From contig NZ_JARGCS010000046.1 in NCBI RefSeq assembly GCF_029193575.1, positions 1 to 64,000 on the forward strand: DNA of 64,000 nucleotides, read 5' to 3'. Of this stretch, positions 60,303 through 64,000 are shown piece after piece. Positions within the stretch are counted from its first letter, which is position 1; every line of letters starts with the position of its first letter. The DNA is from Pseudomonas entomophila. Lineage in GTDB: Bacteria; Pseudomonadota; Gammaproteobacteria; Pseudomonadales; Pseudomonadaceae. The notes below the pieces were generated by a model, which had not been told where the DNA came from, did not search any database, and saw only the letters and a program-made list of their open reading frames with translations. Made by a program: the position numbers and the translations under genes.

Positions 60303-61592
60303 ATGGCTGACAAAAAAGCGCAGTTGGTCATCGAGGGCAATGCCCCCGTCGAGCTGCCCATTTTAACCGGCACCGTTGGTCCCGATGTAATCGACGTCCG
60401 CGGGTTGGGGGCAACCGGTCACTTCACCTTCGACCCCGGCTTCATGGCGACCGCCTCGTGCGAGTCGAAGATCACCTACATCGACGGCGACAAGGGCGTG
60501 CTGCTGCACCGCGGCTACCCGATCGAACAGCTCGCCGAAAAATCGGACTACCTCGAAACCTGCTATCTGCTGCTCAACGGCGAACTGCCGAATGCCGAGC
60601 AGAAGGCCCAGTTCGTCAGCACCGTGAAGAACCACACCATGGTTCACGAGCAGCTGAAGTCGTTCTTCAACGGCTTCCGCCGCGACGCTCACCCGATGGC
60701 GGTGATGTGCGGCGTGGTCGGCGCGCTGTCGGCGTTCTACCACGACTCCCTGGACATCAATAACCCGCAACACCGCGAAATCTCCGCGGTTCGCCTGGTC
60801 GCCAAGATGCCGACCCTGGCAGCGATGGTTTACAAGTACTCCATGGGCCAGCCGATGATGTACCCGCGCAACGACCTGTCGTACGCGGAGAACTTCCTGC
60901 ACATGATGTTCAACACCCCGTGCGAGATCAAACCGATCAGCCCGGTGCTGGCCAAGGCGATGGACCGGATCTTCATCCTCCACGCCGACCACGAGCAGAA
61001 CGCCTCGACCTCCACCGTGCGCCTGGCGGGCTCTTCGGGCGCCAACCCGTTCGCCTGTATCGCAGCCGGTATCGCCGCGCTGTGGGGCCCGGCCCACGGC
61101 GGCGCGAACGAAGCAGTGCTGACCATGCTGGATGAAATCGGCGATGTCTCGAACATCGACAAGTTCATCGCCAAGGCCAAGGACAAGAACGACCCGTTCA
61201 AGCTCATGGGCTTCGGTCACCGCGTGTACAAGAACCGCGACCCGCGCGCCACCGTGATGAAGCAGACCTGCGACGAAGTGCTCAGCGAGCTGGGCATCAA
61301 GAACGACCCGCAGCTGGAACTGGCCATGCGCCTGGAAGAGATCGCCCTCACCGATCCGTACTTCATCGAGCGCTCGCTGTACCCGAACGTCGACTTCTAC
61401 TCGGGGATCATCCTCAAGGCGATCGGCATTCCGACCAGCATGTTCACCGTGATCTTCGCCCTGGCACGTACCGTCGGCTGGATCTCGCATTGGAAGGAAA
61501 TGCTCTCCGGCCCGTACAAGATTGGCCGCCCGCGCCAGTTGTACACCGGTGAGCCGCAGCGCGACATCGTCGACCTGAAGGACCGCAAATAA
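60303..61592 (+). CDS. gltA: Citrate synthase
   Basis: 429 residues, type II (NADH-regulated) length. Catalytic His in GPAHGGANEAV, His in MGFGHRVYKNRDPRA and Asp in NVDFYSGIILKA. Condenses oxaloacetate and acetyl-CoA. AGGAGG is 5 bases before the ATG. It is divergent from sdhCDAB, so entry into the TCA cycle and the succinate step share one control region. Confidence 0.97.
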   Translation: MADKKAQLVIEGNAPVELPILTGTVGPDVIDVRGLGATGHFTFDPGFMATASCESKITYIDGDKGVLLHRGYPIEQLAEKSDYLETCYLLLNGELPNAEQKAQFVSTVKNHTMVHEQLKSFFNGFRRDAHPMAVMCGVVGALSAFYHDSLDINNPQHREISAVRLVAKMPTLAAMVYKYSMGQPMMYPRNDLSYAENFLHMMFNTPCEIKPISPVLAKAMDRIFILHADHEQNASTSTVRLAGSSGANPFACIAAGIAALWGPAHGGANEAVLTMLDEIGDVSNIDKFIAKAKDKNDPFKLMGFGHRVYKNRDPRATVMKQTCDEVLSELGIKNDPQLELAMRLEEIALTDPYFIERSLYPNVDFYSGIILKAIGIPTSMFTVIFALARTVGWISHWKEMLSGPYKIGRPRQLYTGEPQRDIVDLKDRK

Positions 61593-61613
61593 GCGATCTT
61601 CTTGCAGCGAATG

Positions 61614-61643
61614 AAAAGCCCCGGCAACCATGCCGGGGCTTTT
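61614..61643 (+). terminator. Terminator of gltA
   Basis: AAAAGCCCCGGC / GCCGGGGCTTTT arms with a short loop and a following TTTTCATTT, 22 bases after the stop. Confidence 0.93.
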
Positions 61644-61767
61644 CATTTACAACCCTCTTAATCTAACGGAAGAAGCACTTCCCGCTGCGGCCCTACCCCA
61701 CTGACACGAGATGATCCACCCGCATTGCACCACATGCAATCTCATCAGTGACTCAAAGGACCGTAAC

Positions 61768-62538
61768 ATGAATATCGAAAACGCCCTGGCCTATCTGGAT
61801 CAACTTCCATCGATCCGCGTACGTCGCGACACTCTCGACACCGCCCACGCCGTCGACACCCCGACCCCCGACGCCAACGCCAACGCCAACGCCAACGCCA
61901 ACGCAGGCATCATCAAATCACAGCTGATCGCCTTCACCTCAAACCTCGATAGCCAGTTCAAAGAGGCAGTCAAATACTCGACCCTACTCGCCCAATTCGT
62001 CGCCGACAAGAAGTTCGACCATGTCAATCAGCGCATGGAGTGGTACGGGGCCTACAACGAAGCACTGAAAAACGCAGGCTGGATTGGCTCGAACAACAAG
62101 ATCACCCGCTACAAAAACAGCAACCTGGAATTGAGCATGGAGAACGTGGCGATCGAGCTGGTCAAGCTGGCTGCGGGCCCTAACGCCGCACTCATTGCCG
62201 AACTGACCAGTACAACCATCAACGCACTGAAAAATGACGGTGAAACGCTTTCAAAACTTCAGGCCTCTTCCAACTCCGGCTCATCGGGCGCCTTCCACAT
62301 CCTACCCACCATGCAAAGTGGTGACGACGTCGTGATGTACAACCACGCGATGATCTATGAACACAGCAACGCCAGTGGCGGCCTCTGGTTTTGGAGCTGG
62401 ACACTCAACCAGGCCAGCCTGAGCCACGCCGCCAACGAGTGGACACTTAACTACGCGCACTACAAGAACATCGAAAGCCGGCTCAAGGAAATACTAGGCG
62501 AGAGCACGAACAAGTTTTTTGACTCGCTGGACCTCTGA
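61768..62538 (+). CDS. Unrecognised protein with an (Ala-Asn)5 tract and Trp-rich C-terminus
   Basis: 256 residues from the ATG at 61768, with AAAGGACC upstream. No signal peptide or membrane segment. Three parts: an N-terminal acidic helix (1-35), a low-complexity linker with five Ala-Asn pairs encoded by (GCCAAC)5 at 61873-61902, and a folded-looking part with FVADKKFDHVNQRMEWYGAY, NALKNDGETLSKLQASSNSG, and GGLWFWSWTLNQASL near the end. The layout reminds me of a family of stress or toxin-like proteins found patchily in bacteria and fungi, but I cannot name it. AT-richer than gltA, so likely acquired. A small hairpin ATTGCA-N5-TGCAAT lies upstream near 61724-61740. Confidence 0.7.
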   Translation: MNIENALAYLDQLPSIRVRRDTLDTAHAVDTPTPDANANANANANAGIIKSQLIAFTSNLDSQFKEAVKYSTLLAQFVADKKFDHVNQRMEWYGAYNEALKNAGWIGSNNKITRYKNSNLELSMENVAIELVKLAAGPNAALIAELTSTTINALKNDGETLSKLQASSNSGSSGAFHILPTMQSGDDVVMYNHAMIYEHSNASGGLWFWSWTLNQASLSHAANEWTLNYAHYKNIESRLKEILGESTNKFFDSLDL

Positions 62539-62560
62539 CCCCTCGATCAAGGAATGCATC

Positions 62561-63205
62561 ATGGACGACACACGTACCTTGTATAGAGCGGCTGGCGCCA
62601 TCGTGCACCTTTCGAACACTGCGGACGTGATACATCGCCAGGACATACTCGACACCATTTTATTTGCGCAATTGTTTGCAAGCCGTCAATACGACCCCTT
62701 CGACGAGGCTGACGACTGGGCCAGAGCATGCGTGACCAGCTTGAGCAAACTGCACTGGACCCTGGCATCATCCAGAAGCACGGTGGAAAGCCTGACCACC
62801 CCCTTCGATGCCATCTCGCAGATAAAGGAAACGCTCGAGCCTTCCGAGCAGGAACTCTCTGACGTCCTGAAGCAATTATCCATTGAAACGATACGGGACT
62901 TGCAGCCTCACTGCACGCGAGCACTCGACGGCGTGCTTCACGTCAAACTGGCGATCGCCAGCAGCCACGAAAAGGACAAACTTCACTTCAAGAGCCTGCT
63001 CTACTCCTGCGCCTCGAGTTTCAACGAAGACTGGCTGAACCAAACGAATTACGCCGCGGTGCGCACTCCCGTACTGGCGAGATTGACCACGGCTACATTC
63101 AAACGCACCGAAGATTTTTCCGCCGTCAGGAACAAAGTCATCAGTGCCCTGGGCAGCCAAAGGACCAAGGAGATCCAACCGATACAACCCGCCGTGAGCA
63201 ATTGA
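62561..63205 (+). CDS. Unrecognised helical protein, partner of the preceding gene
   Basis: 214 residues from the ATG at 62561 with AAGGAATG upstream, 22 bases after the preceding stop, so the two are probably co-transcribed. Mostly helical, acidic then basic, no signal or membrane segment, three or four Cys/His-containing stretches (DLQPHCTRALDGVLHV, LLYSCASSFNEDW). No family recognised. Codon use is lower in GC than the TCA genes next to it. The pair may be an immunity/effector or a two-part toxin, which is only speculation from layout. Confidence 0.65.
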   Translation: MDDTRTLYRAAGAIVHLSNTADVIHRQDILDTILFAQLFASRQYDPFDEADDWARACVTSLSKLHWTLASSRSTVESLTTPFDAISQIKETLEPSEQELSDVLKQLSIETIRDLQPHCTRALDGVLHVKLAIASSHEKDKLHFKSLLYSCASSFNEDWLNQTNYAAVRTPVLARLTTATFKRTEDFSAVRNKVISALGSQRTKEIQPIQPAVSN

Positions 63206-63241
63206 GGCATCCGACCTCTCAGCAGGAGGTCGGACTCACCA

Positions 63242-63847
63242 TCAGCGGCCTTCAGCCTTGGCACGCAAGCCTTTGAGGGTATTGAACGGCGCATCCACCA
63301 CGAACTTGTTCGCCAACCATGAAGGCACGCTACCACCTGGTTCGGTGTGCACCTGGTAGGTCACCTCGGTGCTGTCGCCCTTGGGCACCAGCTCCCAGAA
63401 GCCCTGGACTTGCGCCACGCGCACGAAGCCCGCTTCCTCCGGCAGGTACTTAGGCTCACCCTCGAGCTTGCGGGTCAGGCTGCCATCGGCCTCCTGGGTG
63501 GTGGTCACGTGCAGGATCGAATCACGCGGGGTCACCGGCCACGGGGTGTTGAACTGGGTGTAGGTCCAGCTCTGGTCGCCCTCGTGCTTGAGCAGCTTCT
63601 GCGACTTGCACTCGTGCACCCACTGGCAGGCACCCACCACATCCTCCTGCAACGCCTTGACCTTGGCCAGCGGCGCCTTGATCACCGTCACACCCCGGTA
63701 GGCCTTGTATTTGGAGCCCGCCACCTCGCTGAGCGATACCTTTATGCCCTCCTCGTCCTTGGCCACCTGCCAGTTCTCGGCCCAGGCCGCCGGGGCCAGC
63801 ACGACACCCATGCCACACAACAGTGCGATACGCTTGATCGATCTCAT
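63242..63847 (-). CDS. START-domain exported protein
   Basis: 201 residues. Signal peptide MRSIKRIALLCGMGVVLAPA followed by AWA|ENW. START/lipid-binding fold: KDEEGIKVSLSEVAGSKYKA, PWPVTPRDSILHVTT, WELVPKGDSTEVTYQVHTEP, and a C-terminal APFNTLKGLRAKAEGR. Likely binds a lipid or hydrophobic ligand in the periplasm. AAGGAAC precedes the ATG, 33 bases after the gene at the window edge. Confidence 0.82.
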   Translation of the reverse strand: MRSIKRIALLCGMGVVLAPAAWAENWQVAKDEEGIKVSLSEVAGSKYKAYRGVTVIKAPLAKVKALQEDVVGACQWVHECKSQKLLKHEGDQSWTYTQFNTPWPVTPRDSILHVTTTQEADGSLTRKLEGEPKYLPEEAGFVRVAQVQGFWELVPKGDSTEVTYQVHTEPGGSVPSWLANKFVVDAPFNTLKGLRAKAEGR

Positions 63848-63880
63848 GGTCTTGTTCCTTGTTGTCGAAGATCCAACCCG

Positions 63881-64000
63881 TCACGCCGCCGTCATCTGCT
63901 CCAACCAGCCAATGATGCGAATGGCCTCGTCACGATCGTTGCCGCAGACCTCCACCTCCGCCTTGAACCCACCACAGACCTTCGGCCGTTCGGGTTTGCC
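63881..64000 (-). CDS. 3' end of an unidentified gene (truncated by the window)
   Basis: Thirty-nine C-terminal residues are visible (KPERPKVCGGFKAEVEVCGN, then DRDEAIRIIGWLEQMTAA) ending at 63881. The frame enters from beyond base 64000. The sequence is not enough to name the family. It lies upstream of the START-domain gene in the same direction with 33 bases between them. Confidence 0.6.
   Translation of the reverse strand, partial: GKPERPKVCGGFKAEVEVCGNDRDEAIRIIGWLEQMTAA

Noticed and set aside
61873..61902. (GCCAAC)5 as an on/off phase-variation switch
   Set aside because: The unit is six bases, so changes in copy number keep the frame; only the linker length would vary.

Overview
The window is a stretch of Pseudomonas chromosome, most likely from the P. 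putida group. The evidence is high GC, the gene order gltA / sdhCDAB-sucAB-lpdG-sucCD, fabA-fabB preceded by an orphan hybrid sensor kinase, gpsA-DUF4389-sixA, kdpFABCDE and htpG, plus several P. putida style REP elements (core GGGGCAAGCCCGC). No rRNA, tRNA, CRISPR array, prophage or transposase was seen.

Layout. 1-1994: the 3' part of a putrescine-binding protein gene (spuD type) and a HIT-family gene, with two copies of an about 150 bp element (1043-1195 and 1793-1944), each ending in the same Rho-independent hairpin. 1995-10251: an accessory catabolic block with lower GC than the core. It has a divergent LysR regulator, a PotABCD-type ABC importer (binding protein, ATPase, two permeases), a three-subunit flavin / iron-sulfur amino-acid or opine dehydrogenase of the HcnABC / hydroxyproline dehydrogenase type, and a RidA deaminase. 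10503-12035: a histidine ammonia-lyase homologue away from any hut operon. 12018-15050: MFS transporter, GNAT acetyltransferase and D-2-hydroxyacid dehydrogenase.

15160-23069: complete potassium system kdpFABC-kdpDE on the minus strand, including the 29-residue KdpF. 23289-29295: AI-2E family membrane protein, DUF4892 protein, two overlapping alpha/beta hydrolases, a small unknown protein, SixA, DUF4389 protein and GpsA. 29441-34406: TonB-dependent receptor, periplasmic binding protein and hybrid histidine kinase with overlapping ends, probably one sensing unit. 34614-36361: fabA-fabB for unsaturated fatty acid synthesis. 36447-46609: periplasmic amidohydrolase, pirin, dienelactone hydrolase family protein, MFS transporter, a divergent NAD-binding protein / TetR pair with inverted repeats between them, HtpG, two overlapping thioesterases, an Ala/Glu/Lys-rich lipoprotein and a DUF599 protein. 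46891-48204: brnQ behind a long structured leader.

48616-61592: the central TCA block. sucAB-lpdG-sucCD and sdhCDAB run on the minus strand; gltA runs away from sdhC on the plus strand with near-consensus sigma70 promoters back to back. 61768-63205: two lower-GC genes without recognised function, inserted between the gltA terminator and a START-domain gene; the first holds a (GCCAAC)5 tract. 63242-64000: START-domain protein and the 3' end of an unidentified upstream gene.

The least explained parts are the twin structured elements at 1043 and 1793, the oxidase/transporter/RidA block of unknown substrate, the receptor-binding protein-kinase triad, and the two-gene cassette after gltA.
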